DNA of 64,000 bases, taken from the NCBI GenBank assembly GCA_963702565.1, contig CAVPDE010000030.1:186001-250000 (forward strand), read 5' to 3'. This DNA comes from CAVPDE01 sp963702565. Its GTDB lineage: Bacteria > Desulfobacterota > DSM-4660 > Desulfatiglandales > HGW-15. The first letter of the stretch is position 1, and every line of letters starts with the position of its first letter. The position numbers and the translations under genes are program-made. Shown here piece by piece: positions 35,676 through 43,502 of the stretch. The notes below the pieces were generated by a model, which was not told the DNA's origin, made no database searches, and saw only the letters and a program-made list of their open reading frames with translations.

Positions 35676-36191
35676 CTACTTAAAACCAAGAATATTTTCG
35701 CAGGTCATCAGGAGCGGCGCCGAGATCCTTTCCCGCTTGTTCCTGTAAATGGCGGCCAGCTCTTCCTCGCCGAGCCACTGCTCGTTGACCTGCTCCTCAT
35801 TCAACCTCACGGGCCCCATGCCTTTTCTGTAGGCCGCCCTGTACACGTGAAAGCTTTCTTTTTCACTTCTTGAGGGATATTCCTTTTCAAACCAGAAGGA
35901 TCCGAGATATTCGAGATCGTCTGCAGCAAGGCCAGTTTCCTCCTGGAGCTCTCTCCTGGCAGAGTCTGCATAGGATTCTCCGGACAACACATGTCCGGCT
36001 GCAGAATGGTACAGGAGCCCAGCCTCTGCCTTGATCCCGGAAGCGGTGGGAATCAGGTATTTCCCGTCCTCTCCCTGCAAAAGGACTGCGGCAACCCGGT
36101 GCCTCAGGCCATGGCGGTGAACTTCTGCCTTAGAGGCTTCTCCGATGATCCGGCCCTTTTCATCGATGATATCCACGATTTCGTCGGACAC
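35676..36191 (-). CDS. NUDIX hydrolase (YfcD/IPP-isomerase-like), 171 aa
   Basis: It has a canonical Nudix box: G-H-V-L-S-G-E near residue 66 followed by R-R-E-L-Q-E-E-T-G. The N-terminal D-E-K-G-R-I-I-G-E segment and R-H-R-V-A-A-V-L near residue 31 resemble YfcD and isopentenyl-diphosphate isomerase relatives. The start codon is GTG. It is 14 bp upstream of the DNPH1-like gene, so the two probably form a nucleotide clean-up pair. Confidence 0.87.
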   Translation of the reverse strand: MSDEIVDIIDEKGRIIGEASKAEVHRHGLRHRVAAVLLQGEDGKYLIPTASGIKAEAGLLYHSAAGHVLSGESYADSARRELQEETGLAADDLEYLGSFWFEKEYPSRSEKESFHVYRAAYRKGMGPVRLNEEQVNEQWLGEEELAAIYRNKRERISAPLLMTCENILGFK

Positions 36192-36253
36192 GCCTGATCT
36201 CCACTCCTTGATGCCCCTCTTTCGGGAGGGTGGGGGTAGATTATTTTTCGTGC

Positions 36254-36281
36254 ATTATAGGCCCTCCTACCCGGTTTACAA
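36254..36281 (-). promoter_or_regulatory. Predicted promoter for the NUDIX/DNPH1-like pair
   Basis: On the minus strand a perfect TATAAT (36254-36259) is preceded after 16 bp by TTGTAA (36276-36281), about 60 bp upstream of the GTG start. Confidence 0.5.
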
Positions 36282-36332
36282 TGAAAAACCTTTGTGTTAG
36301 GGGTAAACGGAATCCAGGTGGCTCCCCATTCG

Positions 36333-37007
36333 ATGAACATGGAAATCCTAAACCCTATACCCGTCCAAGTGGATCCCGGTGCTATAAAGAAGATGGCTCA
36401 TTTGCCTGAAGGCGAGGAGCAGCGTCTTCTCTCTTTGATTGAAGCCGCCCAGTCGGTGATGGCTGCGAAAGCGGTTTACAAGGTGTCTTACATCGATGCA
36501 AAAGCGGAGGATTCGGTCATCATCGGCGGAGCCCTGTTCAAGAGCAAGGTGCTGAGAAAGCACTTAGACAAAGTCGAAAGGGTCTTTCCCTATGTGGTGA
36601 CCATCGGCGAGGGGGTGGAAGACCTGGAAAAAATCTCAGGCGATGCGCTGGAGAAATACTACCTTGATGTGATCGGTAACGCAGCGGTCGTCAAAGCCAG
36701 GGATCACCTCAAGAGCAGGCTCGCCAATCGCTACGGGCTGGGAGGGCTTTCTTACTTGGGGCCCGGGCAACTCAAGGATTGGCCGCTTGAAGAACAGAAG
36801 CCTCTGTTTTCACTCTTGGGCGATGTGGAGCGCGCCGTGGGCGTCACCTTGAACGACAGTCTTCTGATGATTCCGCGCAAGTCCCTGTCCGGCATCTACT
36901 TCCCCACAGAGATCCCGTTTACGGCCTGCCAGCTTTGCCCGAAAGAAAGCTGCCCGTCGCGAAAAGCGAGGTACGACGAGAAGCTCGCCAGAGAATACAC
37001 GGACTGA
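36333..37007 (+). CDS. Stand-alone MetH-activation-domain-like protein, 224 aa
   Basis: The protein resembles the reactivation domain of B12-dependent methionine synthase, seen as separate proteins in acetogens and syntrophs. The family-typical R-K-S-L-S-G-I-Y-F-P-T-E near residue 185 is followed by a cysteine cluster C-Q-L-C-P-K-E-S-C. In MetH this domain binds SAM for reductive methylation of cobalamin. No B12-binding domain or methyltransferase is adjacent. The start is chosen at the ATG at 36333; a GTG at 36294 is also in frame. Confidence 0.7.
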   Translation: MNMEILNPIPVQVDPGAIKKMAHLPEGEEQRLLSLIEAAQSVMAAKAVYKVSYIDAKAEDSVIIGGALFKSKVLRKHLDKVERVFPYVVTIGEGVEDLEKISGDALEKYYLDVIGNAAVVKARDHLKSRLANRYGLGGLSYLGPGQLKDWPLEEQKPLFSLLGDVERAVGVTLNDSLLMIPRKSLSGIYFPTEIPFTACQLCPKESCPSRKARYDEKLAREYTD

Positions 37008-37020
37008 AGGGGATTGGCTC

Positions 37021-37049
37021 TTGACAGGCGCCTTCGTCTCCGATATGCG
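37021..37049 (+). promoter_or_regulatory. Candidate promoter for the second nitroreductase
   Basis: TTGACA (37021-37026), 17-bp spacer, TATGCG (37044-37049), about 47 bp before the ATG at 37096. Confidence 0.5.
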
Positions 37050-37095
37050 AAGGGATCGCGAACACATAACAGACTGTTCACACGGAGGTTCCATC

Positions 37096-37638
37096 ATGTC
37101 AGATCTCATGACCATTATCAAAGGAAGACGCAGCATTCGGCGGTTCCAGGACAAACCGGTCCCTGAGAAAGATCTTCAACAGATTCTTGAAGCGGTCCAG
37201 TGGTCGCCGTCATGGGCGAACACTCAATGCTGGGAGATCATTGTGGTCAAAGAGGCGGCGACCAAGGAGAGGCTCAAGGAATCTTTTCCTCCTACCAATC
37301 CCGCCATTGTCGGACTCACCGAAGCGCCTGTGGTGCTCGCGCTCTGCGGAAAACTCCAGAGCTCGGGCTACTACAAAGGCCAGGTGACGACCAAGTTCGG
37401 GGACTGGTTTATGTTCGATCTGGGCATCGCGTGCCAGAGCCTGTGCCTGACGGCTCACACCCTTGGCTTGGGCACGGTCATTGTGGGCCTTTTCGACCAA
37501 GACAAAGCGGCAAGGGTGCTGGGGTTGAAAGAGGGATATGAACTGGTCTCGCTGATTCCCATGGGCTACCCTGCAAAGGCCGGCGCTGCTCCGAAGCGTC
37601 GCGAGATCAGCGAATTTACCCATTACGAGAAGTTTTGA
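37096..37638 (+). CDS. Nitroreductase family protein, 180 aa
   Basis: FMN-binding fold: K-G-R-R-S-I-R-R-F at residues 9-17, W-S-P-S-W-A-N-T-Q-C-W near residue 36, and G-L-G-T-V-I-V-G-L near residue 128. CGGAGG at 37083-37088 sets the ATG at 37096. It is a different subtype from the enzyme at 11099. The physiological substrate is unknown. Confidence 0.88.
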   Translation: MSDLMTIIKGRRSIRRFQDKPVPEKDLQQILEAVQWSPSWANTQCWEIIVVKEAATKERLKESFPPTNPAIVGLTEAPVVLALCGKLQSSGYYKGQVTTKFGDWFMFDLGIACQSLCLTAHTLGLGTVIVGLFDQDKAARVLGLKEGYELVSLIPMGYPAKAGAAPKRREISEFTHYEKF

Positions 37639-37643
37639 ATACA

Positions 37644-37736
37644 GGCACAGAGTTGCAAAGGCACAAAGGGACAAAGGGATAAAGTGATAAAAGGATTTTT
37701 CTGCTTTGTGCCTTTGTGCCTATGTCCCTTTGTCCC
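37644..37736. repeat. Facing arrays of degenerate 8-bp words (GGCACAAA/GGGACAAA type)
   Basis: The left array 37644-37691 reads GGCACAGA, GTTGCAAA, GGCACAAA, GGGACAAA, GGGATAAA, GTGATAAA. The right array 37705-37736 reads TTTGTGCC, TTTGTGCC, TATGTCCC, TTTGTCCC, complementary to the left words. The two can form a hairpin with a small A/T-rich loop. It fills the gap between the convergent nitroreductase and NRDE genes and may terminate both. Confidence 0.8.
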
Positions 37737-38513
37737 TCAACCTGTCGGCTCCAGGACGAATTCGAACTCCGAGGTGGACACCGGTTCCGGGTGCCCGTTG
37801 AAGGTCCTGTCCAGGAAGGCGACACGATCTTCCTTGTCGATGAGCAGCACGGTTGAGGATCGGGTGCCGTACGTGGGGCTCGTGATGAAAATGGGCGAGA
37901 GGATTCTCTCCCATTCGAGCGGCACCCCGGTACTGGGAAGCTGATCATCCGGAGCCGGAGTTTGATCTTTGAGAAGCTGGAACAGTGATTCCACGGAGAG
38001 ATGCCCTCCGGCACGAATGATTTCCTGGAACAAGGCTTTTGCGCGCAAAACCTTGGGCCAGGGCGTGTCGAGAAGGTGGTTGCTCACGCCGTAAATCCCT
38101 GGTGAAAGCGCAACCCTTCGATCGCTCCGGTTCGACGTCCACAGGAGACAATGCCTTTCTCCAACGAGAAGGTTGAAGCCGTTGTAACGAGCCGATTCGC
38201 GGCTCACCGCTTCCAGGTAGTCGGATGGAGAGGCTCTTCCTAGAAGGAAATCGCTGACCAGGTGGCCCCTGGAAGGAGCGTTGGGCTTTGTGCTTGCAGG
38301 ATCACGGTAGTTGGTGATGGCGGCGATTTTCCCATGGCGGGTAATGCCCAGCCACGTGCCGCCTGCGGCAAGATCTCGGCCTGCCAGGATCTCTGGAGCC
38401 TCTTCCCAGTAAGAGGGTGGCGCTGAAGGCCGCTCATAGTACTCGTCGCGGTTAGCGGCAAGAACGAGCTTGAAATCCGGATGGGCATCTACGGCAATGA
38501 GGATCAAACACAT
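37737..38513 (-). CDS. NRDE/TANGO2 family protein, 258 aa
   Basis: The N-terminus M-C-L-I-L-I-A exposes a Cys at position 2, and A-A-N-R-D-E near residue 20 is the family hallmark. W-L-G-I-T near residue 57, N-Y-R-D and a C-terminal S-S-T-V-L-L-I segment follow. The N-terminal Cys suggests an Ntn-hydrolase fold. TANGO2 relatives have been linked to haem and acyl-CoA handling, but the bacterial role is unsettled. A longer frame to 38846 is discarded. The promoter lies so close that the mRNA may be leaderless. Confidence 0.88.
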   Translation of the reverse strand: MCLILIAVDAHPDFKLVLAANRDEYYERPSAPPSYWEEAPEILAGRDLAAGGTWLGITRHGKIAAITNYRDPASTKPNAPSRGHLVSDFLLGRASPSDYLEAVSRESARYNGFNLLVGERHCLLWTSNRSDRRVALSPGIYGVSNHLLDTPWPKVLRAKALFQEIIRAGGHLSVESLFQLLKDQTPAPDDQLPSTGVPLEWERILSPIFITSPTYGTRSSTVLLIDKEDRVAFLDRTFNGHPEPVSTSEFEFVLEPTG

Positions 38514-38520
38514 AGTCTGG

Positions 38521-38549
38521 ATTCTACTCTGATCCTGCCTGGTTTTCAA
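38521..38549 (-). promoter_or_regulatory. Promoter for the NRDE gene, probably giving a leaderless mRNA
   Basis: Minus strand TTGAAA (38544-38549), 17-bp spacer, TAGAAT (38521-38526). The ATG begins at 38513, only 7 bp after the -10 box, where transcription is expected to start, and no Shine-Dalgarno sequence is seen. Confidence 0.6.
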
Positions 38550-38576
38550 TGGAACTGTTGAAGAGGAGGGGACCCC

Positions 38577-39563
38577 ATGAGCCTTTATCAGGAATTGGCA
38601 GCGCGCATCGGGTTGGGCGAATCGGAGATAGCGCCCAGGTTGTTCGAAATGCTTGCGGATGAAACGGACGCGAAGATCCTTCTTTCCCTTCCGGGTACGG
38701 TCCCGGAGGTCCAGGCGAAGATAGGCCTGAGCCAGGAGGAGGCTGAGAAGAGGATGAAGGATCTGTTCCTTAAAGGCCTCGTTTTTCCCTCTCACAAGAC
38801 CACGCCGGCCACTTACCGCATGGGAAGGGATTTTGTTCAGTTCCACGATGCCACCATTCTCTGGCAGGACGCGCCCGTTGAATTCCTGGACCTGTGGCAG
38901 GAATTCATGGAAAAGGAGTGGCCCGAGTATGCCCGCCGAATCAGCGAAATGCTACCCAAACCGTTCACAAGGATGATCCCCGTCAACGTCGCTATTCAAG
39001 CCAAGACCAACATCCTTGATTTTGAGAGTGTGAGCGACATGGTCAAGAAGGCAAGGATTCTGGCGGTGACGAAGTGCACCTGTCGTCTCACGGCCCGCAA
39101 GTGCGACCGGCCCCTGGAAGCCTGCATCCAGGTGAACAATGCCGCAGCCTACGCCTTGAGCAGGGGCACTGGAAGAAAGATAACAGCTGAAGAGGCCCTC
39201 GATATCCTCAAAAAGGCGGAAGAAGAGGGGCTCATCCATGTGACCATGAACCGCCATGAGGTGGACCACTTTATTTGCAACTGCTGCCCGTGCTGCTGCC
39301 AGACCATGCCCATCCTGATCAAGGGCGGCATCCGAGTGGTAGACCCAAGCCGCTACAGGGCCGAGATAGAGACCGAGCGCTGCACAGGCTGTGGGACCTG
39401 CCATGAACGATGCTATTTCGGCGCCATCGGGTGGGAGAACGGGGAAGGGAGCGTAAGCCGCGTGGAGGAGTCAAAATGCATGGGTTGTGGCTTGTGCCGG
39501 GTGACCTGTCCCGAAGAAGCGATTGAATTGGTCGAAACACGTCCTGAGAGCTTCATACCTTAG
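38577..39563 (+). CDS. Winged-helix-like/polyferredoxin protein, 328 aa
   Basis: The N-terminal ~85 residues form a helix-turn-helix-like segment (G-L-S-Q-E-E-A-E-K-R-M-K-D-L). The middle has cysteines C-T-C-R and C-D-R-P-L-E-A-C near residue 165-185, then a dense C-N-C-C-P-C-C-C run near residue 230. The C-terminus holds two classical [4Fe-4S] motifs, C-T-G-C-G-T-C-H-E-R-C and C-M-G-C-G-L-C-R-V-T-C-P. Proteins of this layout occur in anaerobes as putative electron carriers or sensors. It stands alone between convergent genes. Confidence 0.75.
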   Translation: MSLYQELAARIGLGESEIAPRLFEMLADETDAKILLSLPGTVPEVQAKIGLSQEEAEKRMKDLFLKGLVFPSHKTTPATYRMGRDFVQFHDATILWQDAPVEFLDLWQEFMEKEWPEYARRISEMLPKPFTRMIPVNVAIQAKTNILDFESVSDMVKKARILAVTKCTCRLTARKCDRPLEACIQVNNAAAYALSRGTGRKITAEEALDILKKAEEEGLIHVTMNRHEVDHFICNCCPCCCQTMPILIKGGIRVVDPSRYRAEIETERCTGCGTCHERCYFGAIGWENGEGSVSRVEESKCMGCGLCRVTCPEEAIELVETRPESFIP

Positions 39564-39576
39564 AGGACTCAATTAA

Positions 39577-39610
39577 CCACAGACCTGCCGTCCCTGTGGC
39601 GGGTCTGTGG
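39577..39610. terminator. Bidirectional hairpin between convergent genes
   Basis: CCACAGACCTGCC (39577-39589) pairs with GGCGGGTCTGTGG (39598-39610), with one G-T wobble and an 8-nt loop. It lies between the polyferredoxin stop and the Fe-alcohol dehydrogenase stop. There is no strong T-run, so termination is inferred from position. Confidence 0.6.
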
Positions 39611-39630
39611 CTAATCGTAAACCGCCTTCT

Positions 39631-40809
39631 TCAAAAGGCACGGCCGTAAGCATCCGCAGCCTTCAAACAATTGAAAATCTCGTCGGCGTCATAGAATGCG
39701 CCATCACTGTTGGGCGTTTTGCTCGCCCTCGGCATGGAGGTAATGAGAACGATCTTGGATGCATCCTCCGCTACCATTCGAAGCGCCTCGTCCGTCGCCT
39801 TTTTCAGGCCCAGCTTTTGAAAGGTAGTCGGCAGGCCGACGCTCTTGCAGAAACCGTAGACCTTGTTCAGGATCTCAGGGTTTGTTGCTTCCATCATGAG
39901 CTGAGTCAGGAGCGAAAAGGCAACAAACTGTCCGTGAGTCGGATGCACCTCAAAGAGATGATAGACTCGTGTCCAACTCAGGGCAATGGCGTGGGCCGCT
40001 GCCAGACCACCACTTTCATAGCCCAACCCGCTCAATAGGATATTCGCTTCCACGACCGCCTCCAGTGCCTGGCCTGCCACATGATTTTCCGCCTCCACTT
40101 TGGCCTGGACACCGTATTCCATCAGGGTATCAAAGGCAAGTCTTGCCATCATCTGAGCGGTTCGGGTGGAAAGGCCTCCTGCCAGGACCGGAGAGGCGGT
40201 CCGATCGGAAATGGCAGCCTCAAAGTAGGTCGCCAGTGCATCTCCCATCCCGGAGACAAGGGTCTCTGCCGGCGCATCGGCAATGATCTTCGTATCGACA
40301 AAGATCATGGCGGGGTTAGTCGGAAAGACAAGAAAAGTCTCCATTCCTCCTTTGGCATTATAGATCACGGACACCTTGGCCGTCGGCGCATCCGTGGCTG
40401 CAATGGTGGGAACCTGAATACAAGCAACATTCGCGCCCACATTCTCGATTACCTGAGGCGGTACGACCCCTGCATTGACCGCGCTTCCTGCGGCCGCCGC
40501 TCTTCCCGTATCCAGAGCCTTGCCGCCGCCGCAGGCTATGATGGCATCATGTTTACCGGACAAACAGGCGTTCTTTACTCTCTTGATTTCATCGAAGGTG
40601 CTCTCTCCTTTGAATTCAACAAAACCAAATTTTATGCCCTTAGCCTCCATGCTCTTGCTCATGGCCTCCCGACAGGCTTTCATGGCCCTCGGTCCAGCCA
40701 TGACGAGGGGATTCTTGATACCAATTCCCTGCAATTGATCGCCCATCTGGGAAAGAGCGTTAGGGCCCTGGACGTAACGCAGTGGCGCAATCAGAACTTT
40801 CAAGCTCAT
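39631..40809 (-). CDS. Iron-containing alcohol dehydrogenase, glycerol-dehydrogenase-like, 392 aa
   Basis: The NAD-binding G-G-G-K-A-L-D-T-G near residue 95 is followed by V-P-T-I-A-A-T-D-A-P near residue 130. Metal-ligand regions include G-M-G-D-A-L near residue 185, E-S-G-G-L-A-A-A-H-A near residue 268 and E-V-H-P-T-H-G near residue 288. These match GldA-type group III dehydrogenases. The ATG at 40809 has GGAGGA upstream. It is the last gene of the long minus-strand run and probably oxidises a secondary alcohol or polyol intermediate. Confidence 0.88.
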   Translation of the reverse strand: MSLKVLIAPLRYVQGPNALSQMGDQLQGIGIKNPLVMAGPRAMKACREAMSKSMEAKGIKFGFVEFKGESTFDEIKRVKNACLSGKHDAIIACGGGKALDTGRAAAAGSAVNAGVVPPQVIENVGANVACIQVPTIAATDAPTAKVSVIYNAKGGMETFLVFPTNPAMIFVDTKIIADAPAETLVSGMGDALATYFEAAISDRTASPVLAGGLSTRTAQMMARLAFDTLMEYGVQAKVEAENHVAGQALEAVVEANILLSGLGYESGGLAAAHAIALSWTRVYHLFEVHPTHGQFVAFSLLTQLMMEATNPEILNKVYGFCKSVGLPTTFQKLGLKKATDEALRMVAEDASKIVLITSMPRASKTPNSDGAFYDADEIFNCLKAADAYGRAF

Positions 40810-40893
40810 TTCCGACTCCTCCTTCTTCCTGTCACCACGATAGAGGTTGATGCAATTTATAACTAGGATGATTGGGGACACAGCCGGTAAAGA

Positions 40894-41943
40894 CTAGGGT
40901 TTGATCGCAATTTTAAGGACATTGTCCTCCTTGTGCTCAAATATACGGTATGCCTCTAGAATATCATCCAGTTTCATGCGATGGGTTATCAGAAAATTGG
41001 TATTGATCCTGCCGGCCTCGATGAGCTGTACGGTCTCGTGCAGACGATCGCAGTGTACCAAGCCGGTGAAGATGGTGATGTTGTTCATGACCATTTCATT
41101 GAGGGGAACCTCGACAGGCTTGCCCCACATGCCCATCAACGACACCGACCCGCCTTTACGAACTGAATCGAATGCAATTTTAAATGATTCAGGATTGCCC
41201 GCACACTCTACGACCACGTCGGCGCCATATCCATTCGTAAGTTTCCGAACCCTTTCGGCTGCATTTTCTTGATTGGGGTTGATGGTCAGGGCGCCCCTCT
41301 CTTTGGCAACCGCCAGTCTGTAGGCTTCTATGCCGATCATAATGATTTTTCCGGCTCCGAAGACAGGAGCGATCTCCTGGACACAGAGACCTACCGGTCC
41401 TGGACCCACAATGGCAACTGTGTCACCGGGTTTGATAGGGACGTTTTCAAGGGCGAAATAGGCTGTCGCAATCACATCCCCAACGAAAAGTACGTCCTCA
41501 TCAGTAAGCGTTTTCGGTATTTTGACGAGACTCATATCTGCAAACGGAACCCGTACATATTCTGTTTGGGCTCCACCGAGTCCGCCACGAATGGATCCAA
41601 AACCGATGATGCCACCTTTTTCACATTGAGACGTAGAACCTTTTCTACAATAAAAACAATTCCCGCAATGCACAAATGTCGGGACGATGACCCGGTCTCC
41701 CGATTTGAAGGTGCTCACGTCCTCGCCGACTTCCTCAATGACGCCGACACATTCATGGCCGATCGGGCTTTCCGGATCTACCACCGTCTGTCCATGAATC
41801 AAATGGAGATCCGATCCGCATATGGTCGAAAGCGTAATCCGCACGATCGCATCCGACGGTTTTTGGATTTTGGGAACATCCAATTCTTCCAGACTGATAT
41901 CACCGATTCCATGGAATACGACACCTTTCATTTTCTTTTTCAC
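40894..41943 (-). CDS. Zinc-dependent alcohol dehydrogenase, 349 aa
   Basis: This is an MDR-family NAD(P)-dependent enzyme. Catalytic zinc ligands are in T-I-C-G-S-D and G-H-E-C-V-G near residue 63. The structural zinc loop C-G-N-C-F-Y-C-R...Q-C covers residues 93-107, and the Rossmann G-P-G-P-V-G lies near residue 180. The layout resembles threonine dehydrogenase/sorbitol dehydrogenase-like enzymes. It lies 85 bp upstream of the Fe-dehydrogenase gene, and a hairpin upstream separates it from the Mo-enzyme module. Confidence 0.9.
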   Translation of the reverse strand: MKKKMKGVVFHGIGDISLEELDVPKIQKPSDAIVRITLSTICGSDLHLIHGQTVVDPESPIGHECVGVIEEVGEDVSTFKSGDRVIVPTFVHCGNCFYCRKGSTSQCEKGGIIGFGSIRGGLGGAQTEYVRVPFADMSLVKIPKTLTDEDVLFVGDVIATAYFALENVPIKPGDTVAIVGPGPVGLCVQEIAPVFGAGKIIMIGIEAYRLAVAKERGALTINPNQENAAERVRKLTNGYGADVVVECAGNPESFKIAFDSVRKGGSVSLMGMWGKPVEVPLNEMVMNNITIFTGLVHCDRLHETVQLIEAGRINTNFLITHRMKLDDILEAYRIFEHKEDNVLKIAIKP

Positions 41944-42059
41944 AATTCACTCCCTAAGATCTCACACGGGCTGGGGAATAAAGAAGGCTTAACGGCCTCT
42001 CAATGGTGCAGAGTTCTTTCAAGCGTTTCAAGAAAGAGTGGAAATCATAACCGTGTCAT

Positions 42060-42081
42060 CTTCAGAAAGCTCTTTCTGAAG
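42060..42081. other. Perfect 10-bp inverted repeat between module 1 and the dehydrogenases
   Basis: CTTCAGAAAG (42060-42069) and CTTTCTGAAG (42072-42081) are exact complements with only a 2-nt centre. It is either a compact operator or a processing hairpin in the 199-bp gap between the MoaD-like gene and the Zn-alcohol dehydrogenase. No T-run follows on the minus strand. Confidence 0.5.
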
Positions 42082-42142
42082 GTGCTTCACATAAATTGAA
42101 AATCGGGAATAAAGGGCATTGGTTGAGGGTTAAGGGTTTAGC

Positions 42143-42424
42143 TCATCCGCCGCTGACAAAAGAAAGGATTTCGACACCGTCATTCTCTTCCAGTTCCGTA
42201 TCAAGCCAATTCAAGTGCACGATAAATCTCCCATTCTTTCTGATTACGACGTTAGGCCTGAGAGTTCTACCGTCGCTGTCGAATAGCTTGCTGCGGCGAT
42301 CATCCGTATTGCATAGAAGATTGAGCAGGTCTCTGACGTTGGCCCCAGTTCTAAGGCTGATCTCTCCTTCACTCATTTGAAAGACCTCTTTAAACCGAGG
42401 GAAAAATTTCACCTTTACCTTCAT
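42143..42424 (-). CDS. MoaD/ThiS-like sulfur carrier protein (module 1), 93 aa
   Basis: This is a ubiquitin-like fold protein starting M-K-V-K-V-K-F-F and ending V-S-G-G, the C-terminal Gly-Gly that is thiocarboxylated in MoaD and ThiS. The segment G-A-N-V-R-D-L-L near residue 28 and the D-G-V-E-I-L-S-F near the end fit the family. The ATG at 42424 has GAGAGAGG upstream; a longer frame to 42478 is discarded. As the last gene of the module it may supply a dedicated pterin-cofactor sulfur for the Mo enzyme. It is clearly diverged from its counterpart at 49004. Confidence 0.8.
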   Translation of the reverse strand: MKVKVKFFPRFKEVFQMSEGEISLRTGANVRDLLNLLCNTDDRRSKLFDSDGRTLRPNVVIRKNGRFIVHLNWLDTELEENDGVEILSFVSGG

Positions 42425-42514
42425 TCTGGCCTCTCTCCTGGCAACAAAATCATCCACAAGCGACCTCGCTGTGATCAAAGGCGCCGGGTTCAGCCACTGT
42501 CCCGGTTTTTTCTG

Positions 42515-43449
42515 GACTACTTGCAGGCAAGCACAGCTCTCTTCACGATGGTCTTGGCGACCTGTACCATGTACCCGTTATCTTTTAGAGGCTTTGCGCC
42601 TTCGATAGCCGCTTCGCCTGCCGCTTCAGCATTGGCTTCGTTGAGAGCCTTCCCTATTAAAGCTTCCTCGGCTTTTCTTGCCCGATAGGGCGTGACGTGC
42701 ACGGCATTCAGACAGATTCTGGCCTTCTCAACCTTGCCCTTCGAACTCACGACCATCACCGCACAATTGACAATAGGAAAGTCAATCGATTTTCGCAAAG
42801 CAAATTTCAGAAATGCACTCCTCGCATCCTTGGGCGGAGCCGGAATCTGAATCTCCGTCACAATCTCATCGTCATCCAGAACGGTCGTCTTAGACACCCC
42901 AACCTGAAAGAAATCTTCAGCCTTGACCGTCCTCTTTGTGGTCCTGATGCTGGCCTCCAGTGCAATGAGGGCCGGCGCCGTATCGCTCGGATGCACCGCA
43001 ACGCAACCTTCTTCAACGCTGCCCCCGAAAATAGCGTGATAGCGGTTGTCTCCCTCAAGGGCATAGCACCGGCTCCCTCTCTTCCTGAGGCAGGAAAAAC
43101 GGTTGTCAGCGTGACGGTAGTACCAGCATCGAATGTCCTGGCAGATATTGCCGGCCAGGGTCCCCATCTCTCTCAGATGGGGGGAGGCGCATCGGCCGGC
43201 CGCTTCGGCCAGGGCGGTATATCTGTCCCTGACAATGGGATGATGGGCGATATCCTCCAAGATGGCCATGGCCCCCACTTTCAACAGGCCTCCTTCTTCC
43301 CGGATGGCATCCATGCCTGGTATGGTCTTGAGGTTCACCAGAGCCTCGGGATAACTGGGTAATATCTGGTCCTTCATCTTGCCCACAATGTCGGTGCCGC
43401 CGGCAATCAGGTTGGCGTTGCCCCCATAACGCCTCAAAATGGAAACCGC
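42515..43449. repeat. Direct repeat B, copy 1 (FAD-subunit gene)
   Basis: This 935-bp segment matches 49439-50373 at a constant offset of 6924 bp. I counted a handful of single-base differences by eye, for example 42525. Similarity drops sharply at both edges, which lie at the stop codon and about 15 codons from the start of the FAD-subunit genes. Confidence 0.88.
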
Positions 43450-43491
43450 TTCATCAACAGACGTTGCATTGAAATGCGCAAATCTCTTCAT
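42517..43491 (-). CDS. Molybdenum hydroxylase FAD subunit with HCR-type Fe-S insertion (module 1), 324 aa
   Basis: This is the medium subunit of a xanthine-dehydrogenase-family enzyme. FAD-binding segments are I-A-G-G-T-D near residue 29 and G-T-L-A-G-N near residue 110. Between residues 117 and 165 is an insertion with Cys122, Cys134, Cys142 and Cys163, similar in place and pattern to the [4Fe-4S]-binding insertion of 4-hydroxybenzoyl-CoA reductase HcrB. Electrons would pass between the [2Fe-2S] subunit, FAD and this extra cluster. It is nearly identical to the copy at 49441 except for the first ~15 residues and a Gly-Ala/Thr-Lys site. Confidence 0.87.
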   Translation of the reverse strand: MKRFAHFNATSVDEAVSILRRYGGNANLIAGGTDIVGKMKDQILPSYPEALVNLKTIPGMDAIREEGGLLKVGAMAILEDIAHHPIVRDRYTALAEAAGRCASPHLREMGTLAGNICQDIRCWYYRHADNRFSCLRKRGSRCYALEGDNRYHAIFGGSVEEGCVAVHPSDTAPALIALEASIRTTKRTVKAEDFFQVGVSKTTVLDDDEIVTEIQIPAPPKDARSAFLKFALRKSIDFPIVNCAVMVVSSKGKVEKARICLNAVHVTPYRARKAEEALIGKALNEANAEAAGEAAIEGAKPLKDNGYMVQVAKTIVKRAVLACK

Positions 43492-43502
43492 TGTCGTTCC
43501 CC

